DNA of 64,000 nucleotides, from NCBI RefSeq assembly GCF_003073045.1, contig NC_037593.1, positions 18,156,725 to 18,220,724 on the forward strand, in the 5' to 3' direction. A model generated the notes under the pieces. The model was not told the DNA's origin and made no database searches. It was given only the letters and a program-made list of their open reading frames with translations. The translations under genes and the position numbers were made by a program. The DNA comes from Pomacea canaliculata. Taxonomy: Eukaryota; Mollusca; Gastropoda; Architaenioglossa; Ampullariidae. The stretch's first letter is position 1. Each line of letters opens with the position of its first letter. Positions 1 to 11,530 of the stretch are shown one piece after another.

Positions 1-2
1 AG

Positions 3-3000
3 CTATGTCCAAAGGATTTTTCTTCTGATGTCTGGTCTGTCCTAACTGAAGGTCATCTGCCGGGAATATCACCGCTGATCAGTCAGCCAAAGAGGAATTC
101 AGAAAGAGAGCTTGAGATTGTGAGTTCTTGTTTCACCTTTGGTAATAAAGAATGTGTCATTGTGTTCGTAGACAATTCAAAAACAAGAACTTCTTGACAG
201 TAATTTTTTAAAATACTTTTTCAGTCATTTGCCATTCCTGCAAAGTACAGCATTTGCTCCCTTGAACGAGCGGTGGTGAGAAGATGGCTGGGGAATGATA
301 TCCAGGAGTATGTCGAGTGCCTGGGAAATATTGCTACCGCCATCGCTGAGCTCCACTCACGAGGACTTGTCCTGTGTGATTTCTGTGCTGACAAAATCTT
401 CATTGAGAAGGTCCCGACCGCGACTGGGGAGATAAATAAAGTAAGTACTGCGTTATGTCGACAGTGTCTGAGATGCTATCTCTTTATTTCATGTAGCATC
501 TCTTTTAGCTACTACTGGGACTAGTCTGCGATTGTACACATTAATTTGATTAATTAAAAGGTCAATATATGATGAAAGGAGAAATAGGACTGATCAGGGG
601 AGAGAGTGAGGCAGGGGAAGGAATAGAGAAGACTAGCTGACAAGTTTATTTAAAGTCCTACACTGGCATTTAGAGAGAACGGTTAGGGTTATCTGCCTTT
701 TCAGAGATAATGAATGCACGTAACCTTCACCCCTAGTGGCCGTTTGGCTTCTTTGACTTCTCATCGACATGTGCGCAGTATCTGAACTACGTCTGTGCAT
801 GTTACATTGTCTCTTGCAGATTTACTCCGAAATTAAAAAACCCCATTCCATTACGTTTCTAATGAATTTACTTAGACAATGACCGTGAGCAAAATTGCCA
901 GACGAGTTTATTGGGTTTATTAATACGTTCTCCTTTATTGTCTGTCTAGAATTGCTTGATTGTTGTATATGGAACATGTTAAATTTTTTGCACTCGTGAG
1001 GACTGTTACATTCACTCGAACGACTGTAACATACGCAATAGGCTAACCCTTATGTATATGCAACACTGCCAAATTTTTATAGTTTTTATTAAAGCCATGA
1101 ACCTGGGCAATGTTTGCTTGAACACATGCTGGAACTAGATGGTTCCAGAACAGACTGTAAACCTCATTAATACACCATTAGGTGTGCCCATTAGTGCTGC
1201 CAGCAAAACCTGTACATAACTCCCACCTTCAGATACCTAATTACAAAAGAAGGATTCAAATAAAGTGGCAAGGTTTTTCAGAAACTATTTTTAACTGAAC
1301 ATATTAATGTAGATGACCACAATTATGACGATAATGAGGACAGAAATGTAATTGTCTTCATGCCACCGGATTAATCTTAGATCTGTCATATTTAACAGGG
1401 AAACAATCGTCATTACTAGTTTATTGTGCAGGTGGTCTGGTTCGCGTCCATTGCGAACATCCGCAGCATGCAACACCACGTCAACGCGAGTGGTCAGCTG
1501 ATAGAAGTTCCTCCCCCTCAAAACAGCGAAGCTCTCCGCAGGTGCAGTTTTATTTTCTTACTTTAAGAGATTTTATTGTACGTGTGTGCAGTGAGAAAGG
1601 GGAGGGGTAACTGGAATTGTTCCTCTGTAAAAAACGGAATTTTTGAATCTTGTAAACCATTATGATTATCTGATCAGTCTTTAGGTAGGCGACAAATTCT
1701 GCGTCAGTCTACAGAAATGAAATTTCAGAGCTGATGATGTGCGATGTGCGATGATATAGCTCTTGTATAGAAGCGTACTCTGAGGGCGTGACCAAAAAAG
1801 TCCTATGCAATACACAAAGAAATATGGGAACGATGTGTAGAAAAAGTCTTTTATTAATAAGACAACAAAATGGATGCTTCATTATTTATAGGATCCGTAA
1901 TTTGTTTTCATAACCGTAGAAAAACTTAGGACCTTACATTATCACCCTACGATATTTACTTCTTTATGTGTCTTATGTGTGATCATGAGATGTCTTATGT
2001 GTGTTTTAAAATTATTTTGAAAAATATCTCGGATATCTCAAACTTTATCTCAGATAAATATATTAAACAAATCTACTGAGGTCATCATAAATTATTTCAT
2101 TTTGGTGTATTCGCACCTACAAATAGATGGACTTTTTCTGCCACACAGACTGTATTAACTGCGAAGCGTAGTAGGCGGTGGGGGGTAGTGTTCCTTAACG
2201 GCCTGTACAAATCATTATTGCTCAAGATAATAAAGCACGCTACCAGATTATGTAATATCGTGCACGTGCAAACCAGAACTATCTTTAGACTTGCAAGATA
2301 TGTACACGAACACATGCAGAATACATAATAAATCGGTTATTTTGTTTGAAAATTGTATCATCAGAGCAGCGCCGGAAGTTGTGAAGCATGGACTGTACTC
2401 TCAAGCCTCTGATGTCTTTTGCTTCGGCCGCCTGATGTGGTGGGTCTTCAACACTTTTTGTAGAGTTGAAGTTGGCGAGGAAGTAAATAAACATGCACAG
2501 GACCCGTTCGCAGAGGTCGACGACTCCGAGGTAAGAACACAATATGCTGTTACTTACTTGTAGAGACTACGGACTAACCGCTATCATGGTATTATTTTAC
2601 TTACAGTGTCAGTATTTTTATTTTATATGGCTATGGGTACAGAACAATATTTTGATCTGGGCATGTTAGGTAAGAATGCAAAATGCAGGCTGGAACTGTC
2701 TTGACAACCATGAAAGATCTTGGCCTTAGTGGAATATGAATAAAACCAGACCAATAAATGTATCCTGTTACTGGTTTCAGAAGAGAATAGATAAAGCCTT
2801 TCGTGATCAGTATATCCAAAGTTGGCTAGGAGAACTAGACTCCAAACAAGTATACTCAGATTATAGAATGTTCAAAAACACCTTTTTCCGAAGACATTAT
2901 TTAAAAATAATTTCTCCTCATTAATATCTCCCTTTAATAACCATATAGTTACTTTCTAGCGAATGAATGTAGGCAAGCTAAGATCCATAGAAACGAAATT

Positions 3001-6000
3001 CATTGTAGAGACTGTAACACCAAGGATGTATGGGATGAATTTTATTATCTTTTATAATTCTAAAAACAATTGTTGACCAACGTAAACATAAGTTCTCTCT
3101 TTACTTACGATCTTAATGGTTATAAGTTCCATTTATTATTAACTGAGAGTAGATTTCTTACTGAGTCGGTGACCTAGTAGAATTAGTGTGTGTGTGTGTG
3201 TGTGTTTGAGAGAGAGTACATAGGAATATGTGTGAATATGTGCATGTTTACTTTTTTGAATATCTCGGTACCCATTAGAGTGTGACAGATTAATAAAGAA
3301 CCTCGAACCTTAAAATCTTGAAAATCCTTACGAAAACGTGAAAATGCATCCCTAGCTTTTAAGATAACACTCACTTTATTTATCCAAGAAGGCAATGCGG
3401 GACATATCTGTAAGCTCCTCGCTCACACATTGAACATGTATTTTGTATAAAGATCTCAATGTTGTAAGCCAGATTAACATGACTTGATCACAGCTGTACT
3501 CGAGAATATCAGACCTGGGCGCAGCAGCATTAGTACAGAGACCTCCTGCTTGTCCGCCTGTCCTCTACCACCTGATGCTGAAATGCTGGGAACCACGACG
3601 ATCAGAGCGACCATCAATACAAGATTTACAAGAACTTCTTACTGGGTGAGTATAAACTTGAGATATGGGAGGGGTGTACGCGTTGATATATGTGTAGCTG
3701 AGAGAAAGAGAGAGAAAATCCGTCAGGAATGTATATAAAATATGTATATATGTATATAAAAGGAATTTATCCATCATACCTAATTAAGCATTCATGCACT
3801 TTTCTATAGTTATATAAATATATATATAATCATGTGTATGGATGCGCGGGCGTGGGCGTGTGTGTGTGTGATGACGAGGGGGTGTTTGGACGAGCTTGTG
3901 CAATCGTTCCCTTTTTATTATCTTAAAATACACGCAATTACAATACATATATCTTTATATAAAATCTATATGTAAAATAGTTTTGCATTCTTCTCCTAAA
4001 TGTGCAACTTACTGAATGAAGAGATAGCTGTTCTGTGACTCATTTATTGTTCGGATTTTCTCAAAACAGAGTGGAAGACAGCTCGCGCATTGGAAACCAC
4101 AACCAGACCTCAGAATATGATTATTTTGAAGGTTACAGTGAAGCAGAAACAGATGATGTTTATAACAACCCTGATACAATTAACTCAGAAATAGGATGCA
4201 ATGTGGAATGTCATAACCAAAGAGCAGAAGATGATAATGCCGAAGGATACAGTGACATTCCAGACTACCACTTGTCTTGCTTATTGCCCGAGTCAGAGTC
4301 TTCATGGAATAACGATTCCAATGAGCTGTACGAAAGTTTCGGTTCTGAGCCAGTGGTCGCCTCGGGTATACAGAGGTCCCTCCCGCCTTCTACCCGACCT
4401 CATTATCCGCTGCCTCCGCCACCTTCGCAGTCTGTGACCCAGGATCGCGAGAGTCATGCGGATCGGGTTGAAACGGGCTCAGGATATAACACGAGAAGCA
4501 CTAGAAACCAAACACCCCTAGAACATGATGCACAGAGTGCTACGGGTCTCAAGAAAGGACAAACAAAAAGAAAAATAGCGGGATCAGATTTAGCATCAAA
4601 TTTATCCTTGGCAGAAGGTCCTTTATCTTTTCCATTTGGTAAGCGAAATTCTTTCTCAGTCCAACAACAGCAGCCAGCATCAACAACTAAACAATATCCA
4701 ACATCTGTACCTGAACAAAAGCTATCACTGAAAGCGAAGCAACCTCCATCAACACTGGAACCAAAGTTGCCACACGAACAATCGCGATCAACTCACCTGG
4801 CAGAACAAACACCTGTTTCGTCACCAGCGTCGCCACCATCCCCTCTTCTGCCTCATCATCGTCACGTGGCGCAAGTTTCCTCCCAGCACCGACAGCCACA
4901 GTCGGTCAGTCCGCCACCCCTCCCCCCTCGCCGTTATGCAGACTATGAACATTCAGACCCCGTTACTTCGCCACCGTCAGCTGCATCAGGGGCATCGTCC
5001 TCCACCAATGCCCCGCCGCTTCCGCCTCGCCGGCCTAGCAGTTCATCTACACTTGAACACTCCAGTCCGCCACCTCGTCCAGCGCGTGGGTCTGGGCTGG
5101 TCGCTACATCCATTTCTGTAAGCTCACTGTCACCCACTCCTTCAAATTCAATTTTAACAACTCCTTCAGACCCACTCTCATCCACTCCTAGCTTACTTCC
5201 ATCCAATCCTCCACCTCTTCCACCACGTCATTCTCTGAGGAAACCTCCTTCTACACCTGATAAGCCTCAAGAGTCAAACTCTCCACCTGCAACATCCGGT
5301 TTATCACCACCCATGTCACCACTGCCTATTGTCCCACCCCAGTCACTTCTCAGGTTAGAGGATCAACCTTCAGCAGCTCTTTTGCCACAGTCACCCATCT
5401 CTACTTCACTAACGGCATCATCTTCACCAGCAGCGACATCACGGCCGATGCCTCAGCAGACAATAGCATCATCTTCGTGTGGACATACATCTTTATCACG
5501 ACCGCATCCTAAGCCTCGTAAGCATAAATTACAATCGTGTAAAGCACACAGAGAGGATTGTGAAAGTTCTTTAGCAGGTGGAGAGTCCACTCACCTGGCA
5601 GGTGAAGCGAAATACACCTCTACATGTACAATTCAGCTAGAAGTCAAGAATATAAATCTTACAAACAAAAAGGAGGAACATACTTTAAAAGTCCTACCTT
5701 CTACTTTACTTACAGCAAAGGAGAGAACAGATGCACCTACACACAATGCCTTCCATACAACAGAGGATACAGACAACAAAGCAACAGACGATCCCGTAGA
5801 TAAAAGTATACCAGTAAGTGAGGCAATAAAGGCAATAGATGCCAGAACAAAAGCTACTGAGGCAATGGATGATCCAGTATATACAAACACTCAAGCTAGT
5901 GAGTCAATGGATGATCCAGTATATACAAACACCCAAGCTACTGAGGCAATGGATGATCCAGTATATACAAACACCCAAGCTACTGAGGCAATGGATGATC

Positions 6001-6101
6001 CAGTATATACAAACACTCAAGCTGTTGAGGCCATAGATCCAGTATATAGAAACACACCTGGTAATGAGATAACAGATGATCCATATGATGACACACTGTG
6101 A
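3..6101 (+). CDS. Receptor-tyrosine-kinase-like pseudokinase, 3' part (5' end outside window)
   Basis: Exons read by eye: 3-167, 225-440, 1432-1541, 2365-2530, 3494-3645 and 4070-6101. Phases match throughout and total 947 codons including the stop. The first exons give the end of an N-lobe and helix E (AIAELHSRGLVLCDF). The fourth has the APE-to-helix-F block (AAPEVVKHG, then SQASDVFCFG). The fifth has the C-lobe end (LMLKCWEPRRSERPS). The catalytic loop HRDLxxxxN reads LCDFCADKI and the DFG site reads WFA, so Mg/ATP chemistry is probably lost. This is inferred from alignment to the kinase family. The last exon encodes a long cytoplasmic-type tail rich in Pro and Ser, with three PPLPPR(R/H) SH3-type ligands, a DDVYNN motif near its start and a 14-residue repeat (MDDPVYTNTQATEA-like) near the end. 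Upstream ectodomain and membrane segment are not in the window, so receptor status is inferred. The donor at 168 (GTAGAC) is the weakest junction. Confidence 0.75.
5864..6050 (+). repeat. 42-bp coding tandem repeat (Y-x-N motifs)
   Basis: About four and a half units of 42 bp, each encoding a 14-residue block with the core DDPVYTNTQ. The last unit is degenerate (DPVYRNT). Tyr-x-Asn is the known consensus for Grb2-type SH2 domains once the Tyr is phosphorylated. Unit-to-unit DNA identity is very high, so the array expanded recently. Confidence 0.85.
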
Positions 6102-6341
6102 AGCCAGAGAAGATCTCTTCTAGTAACTCCCAGACCACAAGACAAGCAAGCATATTTGACCAGCAAGTCACTGAAGGAATGCCTTGACTGATACTCACGC
6201 ATGACAGATACAATAGAAGGAATCTCTGTCAGGAAATACCACGCCAAACCGACATCAGACAATTGTCTGCCTGCAAACTTCCCAGCCCACTAGGAAAATA
6301 CCTGGACTGTCATTCTGGTGAAATAATGAAGCCTTTTTTGT

Positions 6342-6347
6342 AATAAA
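6342..6347 (+). promoter_or_regulatory. Poly(A) signal of the pseudokinase gene
   Basis: AATAAA 240 bases after the stop codon at 6101, the first canonical signal downstream. It defines a 3'UTR of about 260 bases. Confidence 0.55.
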
Positions 6348-8110
6348 CTATGTAATTTTAAGGAAATTCCATGCATCTTTAATACTCAATGAAACACAGT
6401 GCATCATTGTTTTTCAGAGTTGAGTACTGTAGTCTGTAGTCTCTACATCTGTAATCTGTCAACTAGTATCAGAATCACAGTTGAAAGAAATGTTTCATGT
6501 CAAACTCAATGACGGGGCTATGTCTTTGCCACGCAGTGTCTTTTCTGTTAAGGCAAATGTAACTTACATCATTGACACTTTCTCCCTATATACATGCATG
6601 TAGATATAAATGAACATTTACAGTAGTATACCCGTTTTAAATCGCAATGTTAGTCGTGTTAAATCTAGTGCTTTAGCAGATTAATTGTTCTGTATACGAA
6701 TCATGGGTTGTTTAAAAATGGAAGAAAGTAGTGTGATTAAAGAAGCTTTTTATTTTCATATAACTGATTTAATGTATTTAAATAGTGTATATCAATGTCT
6801 ATAAGCACACAATACAATAGATACAATAGATGTTTCCTTTCAACGGTACATGTATACTCATCTGTATTTGGATTTGCTTCATACAAAACTAAACAAAATT
6901 TAAAGAAAAATTTAATATTATTATATATGCATTTAAATTTGTACACACTTGTGTGTTTTTTTGTATTTCCATATGTACTTATTACAACTTCAATAATCAA
7001 TCATGCTACATTGAAGTTAAAATTTTTGTGTTCTAATACTTATATACTTATATCTTATATTTCAGTCTATTTAAAATGGAAAGCTGATCCAAAAAATGTA
7101 AGAAAATCAAAGAACCAAATAAGTGTTTATGAAATAGTATTTCAATAAACGTGTCAAGTAAGAGTTTTACTTGCAATCATACTTAATAGTTAAAACTGAA
7201 ACCATTGCATTGTATATAAAATCAGTTTTAGCTAATGAAATCCATTTCAAGAAATGATATTCTACAGAAAAATCAAAATACTTTGCTACGTAACATACAC
7301 AGTTCTGTAGCAAATATATAAAACATTAAGATTGTGATTAGATTAATTTTGGTGTGTTACAACTCTCTTTCTGTCTCTCCTTTCAATTGCCAAGTCAATA
7401 AAATTATGTCAGAGCTTTTAATTTAATACAATATATTAGAACAGCGTCAATATGTCTTCATCTGTCTTGCAACACTATTAAAGAAATAAATGTAGTTGAA
7501 AATAGTGATTCGTTGTATAAAGAGTTGTTTTCTTCTGTTGCATCTCATGAAGATTTATTTTTTTAATTATGGTTCAGTATATATACATATATACATACCT
7601 TTTCTATAGTATTTTCTACAAGTTTGACTCTATACTGTTCAATCAATATTTGTTTCTTTTCGCTTTGAGTTTTAGAATTATTTACTGATATCTTTGTAAT
7701 ATTATCAGGGCTTCTGCTTACGCCAAAAATTGCGTACAGTACGCATTAAAAGTTCGGAGGACCCCTTCAATTTTCGTCAATGGGGTCCCCTCCAAAGTTG
7801 GGCGAAGAACAGGGACCCCCCCAAAATCTGAAGAAGGGGTCCCTGGGACCCCAAAGAATTTAGCCTTAGCAGAAGCCCTGATTATTCATTAAAGTCGAAT
7901 TTTCTTTTAACAAAGCATTTTTTGCTAATCTGTATGTCTGGTATGTACAAAAACTCGCTGTCCGCTACTTTTCAATTGACTCTTCCTAGTACTAGGCCGT
8001 CTCTTGCTCGTTTTTATCTTGAAGTCTTGCAGTTTGTTTACAGGGGAAATGAATAACACACCACTTTTGACATGCTCCTTAATGACAGCATAAACATATA
8101 AACACAACAT
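6348..8110. other. AT-rich intergenic DNA
   Basis: Between the end of the kinase gene and the 3' flank of gene A. An open frame at 6795-7148 is AT-rich, has no recognisable domain and uses no codon bias like the real genes. I see no gene here, only the small inverted-repeat element at 7706-7880. Confidence 0.6.
7706..7880. mobile_element. Small inverted-repeat element (MITE), hAT-like ends
   Basis: Starts CAGGGCTTCTGCTTA and ends TTAGCAGAAGCCCTG, a nearly perfect 15-bp terminal inverted repeat. It is 175 bp with no coding capacity. The interior has GGGGTCCC-type GC-rich blocks in otherwise AT-rich DNA. Flanks share only ATTAT, so the target-site duplication is uncertain and the CAGGG...CCCTG ends are the only hint of hAT affinity. 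Confidence 0.6.
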
Positions 8111-8668
8111 CTTGGTTTGTTAACATTTTATATTCAAGACACATTCATGACTTTGGCGTAAAACACAGGTTACAGGGATGAAGTTCCACTTTCTGGTCAA
8201 TCAAAGAATAATGAAACAGGCGTGCATTTGGCAGGTGAATAAACGTCTTACTGATAGCACATAAATCCAAGAATATTTACAAGCTAAGACAATATTTAAG
8301 TAGCTAAAGGCAGCTAATATTTGCTAAAAATTGGGTCAGAGTAGTTGCATATTAAACACTAAACAATTAAAGAAAATAATAATAAATCTACTTGTTTCCA
8401 CTAGAACAAGAATAAAAGATTGTAGACAAAAAATTCCCAAATAGTAAATAAGAACAAAAGCAAATAAAAATGCTTGCTTTGCACTTTTCCAAATTTGATC
8501 ACATAAATGCATAACTACACAATCATATTCATCGTTAATTAATCATCAAGGTGTAAGCTGTAAGCTTGTCGTTTGAAGGATTTTCTACAGTTTCTATGGT
8601 GACTGCACAGATCCCAGCATAGGGGAAGGTAGGGCACCATATAGACCGTTGTCATGGTGACAGGAAAC
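8110..8668 (-). other. 3' flank of gene A, homologous to the 3' flank of gene C
   Basis: Downstream of gene A, short blocks match 19205-19672 downstream of gene C in the same order, for example the TTTGTTAACATTTTATAT and CAGTAGTTGCATAT-like stretches. The duplicated unit therefore extended past the coding sequence. No confident minus-strand poly(A) signal was found. Confidence 0.5.
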
Positions 8669-11015
8669 CTACAGGCGGAGCTCATTGTTGAGGTTTTGGC
8701 ACGCTACATACACGGCACGTGCAGACTGGAAGTTGTCCGGACTTGAGTTGATGACCCGAGCCGTGAACCCTCGAGCCGTGACGTCAGAGACTACAATCTG
8801 GACATTCTGGTCGGTGCTTTTGTGTGATGAGTCGTCTCCCTGAGAGTTATCGCCATTGGTGGCCCGTGGTGGGTAATCGTCATGAGAGAAGAACTGGGCG
8901 TCGATAGATGAAGAATATCCCGAGAGGACAAAGTCGACGGTCGGGGGTTGAGTAAACGCGGTTTCAAACGGTACTGACACTGTGTCGATCCCAGACACCA
9001 AGACGACAAAGCCATACTCGCCTGCACAAATGTCACACAAACAGCATTTATTGACAGAAAGAATCAAATACATCAGAGTAGCAAAACGAACGATATTCAA
9101 ATTCATTTTCTCAGATCCACGAAACCACACTGTCAGCCTAGTCTTTGTACTAGTGATTGCGATTCCTGATCTTGTTTCAAAACATTGCTTGGAGTTGCTT
9201 TTTCCCTTTCCTCCTCCACCTCACCCTTTCTCGGTGATAGAGTAATAGGTGTTTAAACTCAATGGATGCTAACAACCTGTTACTGAAACAGCCTGAACAT
9301 AGTCCCAGACATTCACGGTGTCAAAGGTCGACGGATGGGTATCGGACGCACGTAACATACAGGTAATTAAGGTGAAAGGTGAGTGGAAAGGACAGACTTT
9401 CAACTCACACTTGCGGCCGTTCACGAAGGCGGTGACGGTCTTGAGGTTCTGTCGCTCCTTTGCCAACAGAGAGGTCAGCTGGCCGATCTGTGTGTCCAGT
9501 TCTTTCAGGAAGTAAGCCTCCAAGTTCCTCAGGTCGCCTTGGAACTGAGCGATGCTGCGGGCGTCGTCCGTGTTGTTCTTTGAGATCTGCGCCACCAGGG
9601 CGCGCTGCTGCCTAATGACGTCACTGGAGGCGTTGGCGGAAGCAAGGGCTGCGGTTGCTGTGACGTCAGCACGGGCTGCGCGGTCCCGCAGTGAGTCAAT
9701 CTGTGGCAAGCAGAGAGACAAGAAGAGTAACACAAGTTGTGATGAAGTGTGGAATGTTAAAGTTTAAAGTCACGTGTTATCCAATGGCGCACATTACACA
9801 CCGGCGATCCGTGACAGTAACTAGGAAACAAGTATTGATAATAATATACACTAAGTGTAATAAAAACATCTGCCTTCAGGCTTACTCCAAGTATAAACAG
9901 AGACTTTTACAAATCTTACCATTTCCACCAAGAGAGAAATAGCAGCGTCTGTCTGAGAGTTGTCGAGTGTGAGTGCTGGGAGAGTTCTTTGGTTGATGAG
10001 GCTTAGACGCTCGGCAGCAACTCCAATGAGAGTCTGGTAAGTGTTCAACTCTTTAATCAGCTCGTCAGTAGAGCCAAACAAAGCTGGGTACACACACAAC
10101 ATGAACCTTTACACCAAATGTCGCTCTGTGTATGATTTTGACAACAAACAGAATCACGATTACAAAACTAAAACAGAGAAATTACAATAAATGAACTTAG
10201 CGTGTAATTATGTAATCCGTGCTACACCGGATTTTTACTAGTGTATTTTTAGTGTTATCTTTATAGTGATTTTCTTACAGATCAGTGTTGTTTAGTTTCA
10301 TCATTTTTTATTTGCAAACGTTTAACACGGGAAGAAAAAAATGTATCAAACATTTAAATGAACACAAACACAAACATACAAACACGGTCATGGACAGCGC
10401 CTTGTGTAGGTAAAAACTACAGGTAATACAAAATGAGGTGAGGAAGATGTTTATATACTCACTTATGACGACGTCGTTGGCCCTCTGAACATCTGCCTCT
10501 GGCACTGAACCAGCGGTAAACTTATCTTCGTAGGGTTTACTGTCATACACTGGACCGTAATTAGGTTTGACTTCATAGTCGGGTTTACTGTCGTACACTG
10601 GAGCATAGGTAGGTTTACCTTCGTACTCGGGTTTTTTGTAGGTAGTTTTACTGTCATAAACTGGACCATAGGTGGTTTTACCTTCATACTCTGGCTTTTT
10701 GTAGGTGGGTTTACTGTCGTACACTGGAGCATAGGTGGTTTTACTTTCGTACTCGGGTTTTTTATAGGTGGGTTTACTGTCATACACCGGAGCATGGGTG
10801 GTTTTACCTCCATACTCGGGCTTTGTGTAGTCGGGTTTACTGTCGTACACTGGAGGATAGGTAGGTTTATCTCCGTATTCAGTCTTTTTGTAGTCGGGTT
10901 TATTTGCATACTTGGAAGACTTGCCGTAGCCACCTGCTGGCAGCTCGGGCGGGTGATACTCAGCAACTGCCGTGACCACCGTGAGCACGACGACGAGGAG
11001 GTGAAGCGCTGTCAT
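8669..11015 (-). CDS. Gene A: secreted Tyr/Lys-rich repeat, coiled-coil, H-type-lectin-like protein
   Basis: Exons in transcript order: 11015-10463, 10083-9920, 9700-9409, 9021-8669, total 453 residues. The start MTALHLL is chosen because genes C and E share it; C has no Met at the position of A's upstream Met (11057). Signal peptide: MTALHLLVVVLTVVTAVA, likely cut before EY. Residues ~20-175 hold Tyr/Lys/Pro repeats of 21 residues (SKPTYKKPEYEGKTTYAPVYD type), about five full units plus partials. Exons 2-3 encode a coiled-coil rod of about 150 residues. The last exon encodes a beta domain from CEYGF to VACQN with the F..PP.V..VLSGY and VSDVT..GF patterns of H-type lectins. The repeats recall DOPA-bearing mussel foot protein repeats (analogy only). 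Subfamily A/C/E. Function not known; secretion is well supported, adhesion or matrix role is inference. Confidence 0.85.
10520..10905 (-). repeat. 63-bp coding tandem repeat in gene A exon 1
   Basis: About five to six 63-bp units encoding a 21-residue Tyr/Lys/Pro-rich block (KP-Y-KKPEY-K-TY-PVYDS). Gene E has about two to three units and gene C less than one, so copy number varies strongly between paralogues. Confidence 0.85.
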
Positions 11016-11121
11016 CGCTGATGTTGGGGAGGACCTGTTGGCAGGTGAGCCACTCATGCTTAGTGCTGAGTAACGAGGCTGAGGCTCAGAGTCGTCAGAG
11101 GGCGTCAGCAGCTAGAGGGCG

Positions 11122-11129
11122 CTTTTATA
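11122..11129 (-). promoter_or_regulatory. TATA box of gene A
   Basis: TATAAAAG on the minus strand, 107 bases before the chosen ATG. The same TATAAAAGCGCCCTCT block precedes gene E at the same spacing and a variant (TATGAAAAC) precedes gene C, which supports it as the core promoter. Confidence 0.75.
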
Positions 11130-11228
11130 CACTGTCGTCTATTATTGCTGTGACCTTTGACAGCGATTGTTGATGTAAAACAAGACACGGCACAACAGTG
11201 GAATCAGTTGCCTAGGGGTTATTTCTTT

Positions 11229-11252
11229 GCTATCAGATAATAATAAAATATA
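11229..11252 (-). promoter_or_regulatory. Conserved upstream block of genes A and C, contains a GATA site
   Basis: A 24-bp stretch identical to 21787-21810 upstream of gene C, although surrounding intergenic DNA is largely diverged. It includes ATCAGATAATAATAAAATA (a WGATAR match). It lies about 100 bp upstream of the TATA box in both. Regulatory role is inferred from conservation only. Confidence 0.5.
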
Positions 11253-11339
11253 CATATTTGTCGACACACGTTAATATTCCAAATATTTTTAAAGACTAGC
11301 TATTTTAAGTTTTGGTTCTTAATTTTAATGGCGCTTAAT

Positions 11340-11530
11340 TATTATGCATGTCTCATACAGAATATTACTGATGAGATAAAGTTTGCAATATATAATCTTG
11401 CCGCAAGGTAAGTGCAACAAAAAATGTGATGTGCTGTTAAAACAACAAGAAAATAGAGAGTAAAACTCTCACTAAAGACTGATTTAAACATTGTGTTCAT
11501 TTGATAGTTATCGAGTAATATTTTTTTATG
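11340..11530. other. Intergenic block shared by pair 1 and pair 2
   Basis: Sequence around GCTGTTAAAACA...TCACTAAAG...GTTCAT...TATCTAG-like words matches about 22470-22640 between genes C and D in order and spacing. This supports duplication of the whole divergent unit including its intergenic region. Confidence 0.45.

Noticed and set aside
5633-5890. Hydrophobic minus-strand open frames over the kinase tail
   Set aside because: Antisense shadows of the coding repeat; the plus strand is continuous with the kinase exons.
6795-7148. 117-codon open frame
   Set aside because: AT-rich sequence in an intergenic region, no domain, no splice partners.
10463-10966. Long open frames antisense or out of frame within gene A exon 1 and similar ones in gene E
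   Set aside because: Repetitive codons keep all frames open. Only one frame has the signal peptide and joins the rod exons in phase.
11055-11057. Upstream Met of gene A giving a 14-residue longer N-terminus
   Set aside because: Not conserved: gene C has ACG there, and the signal peptide is better formed from MTALHL, which all three share.
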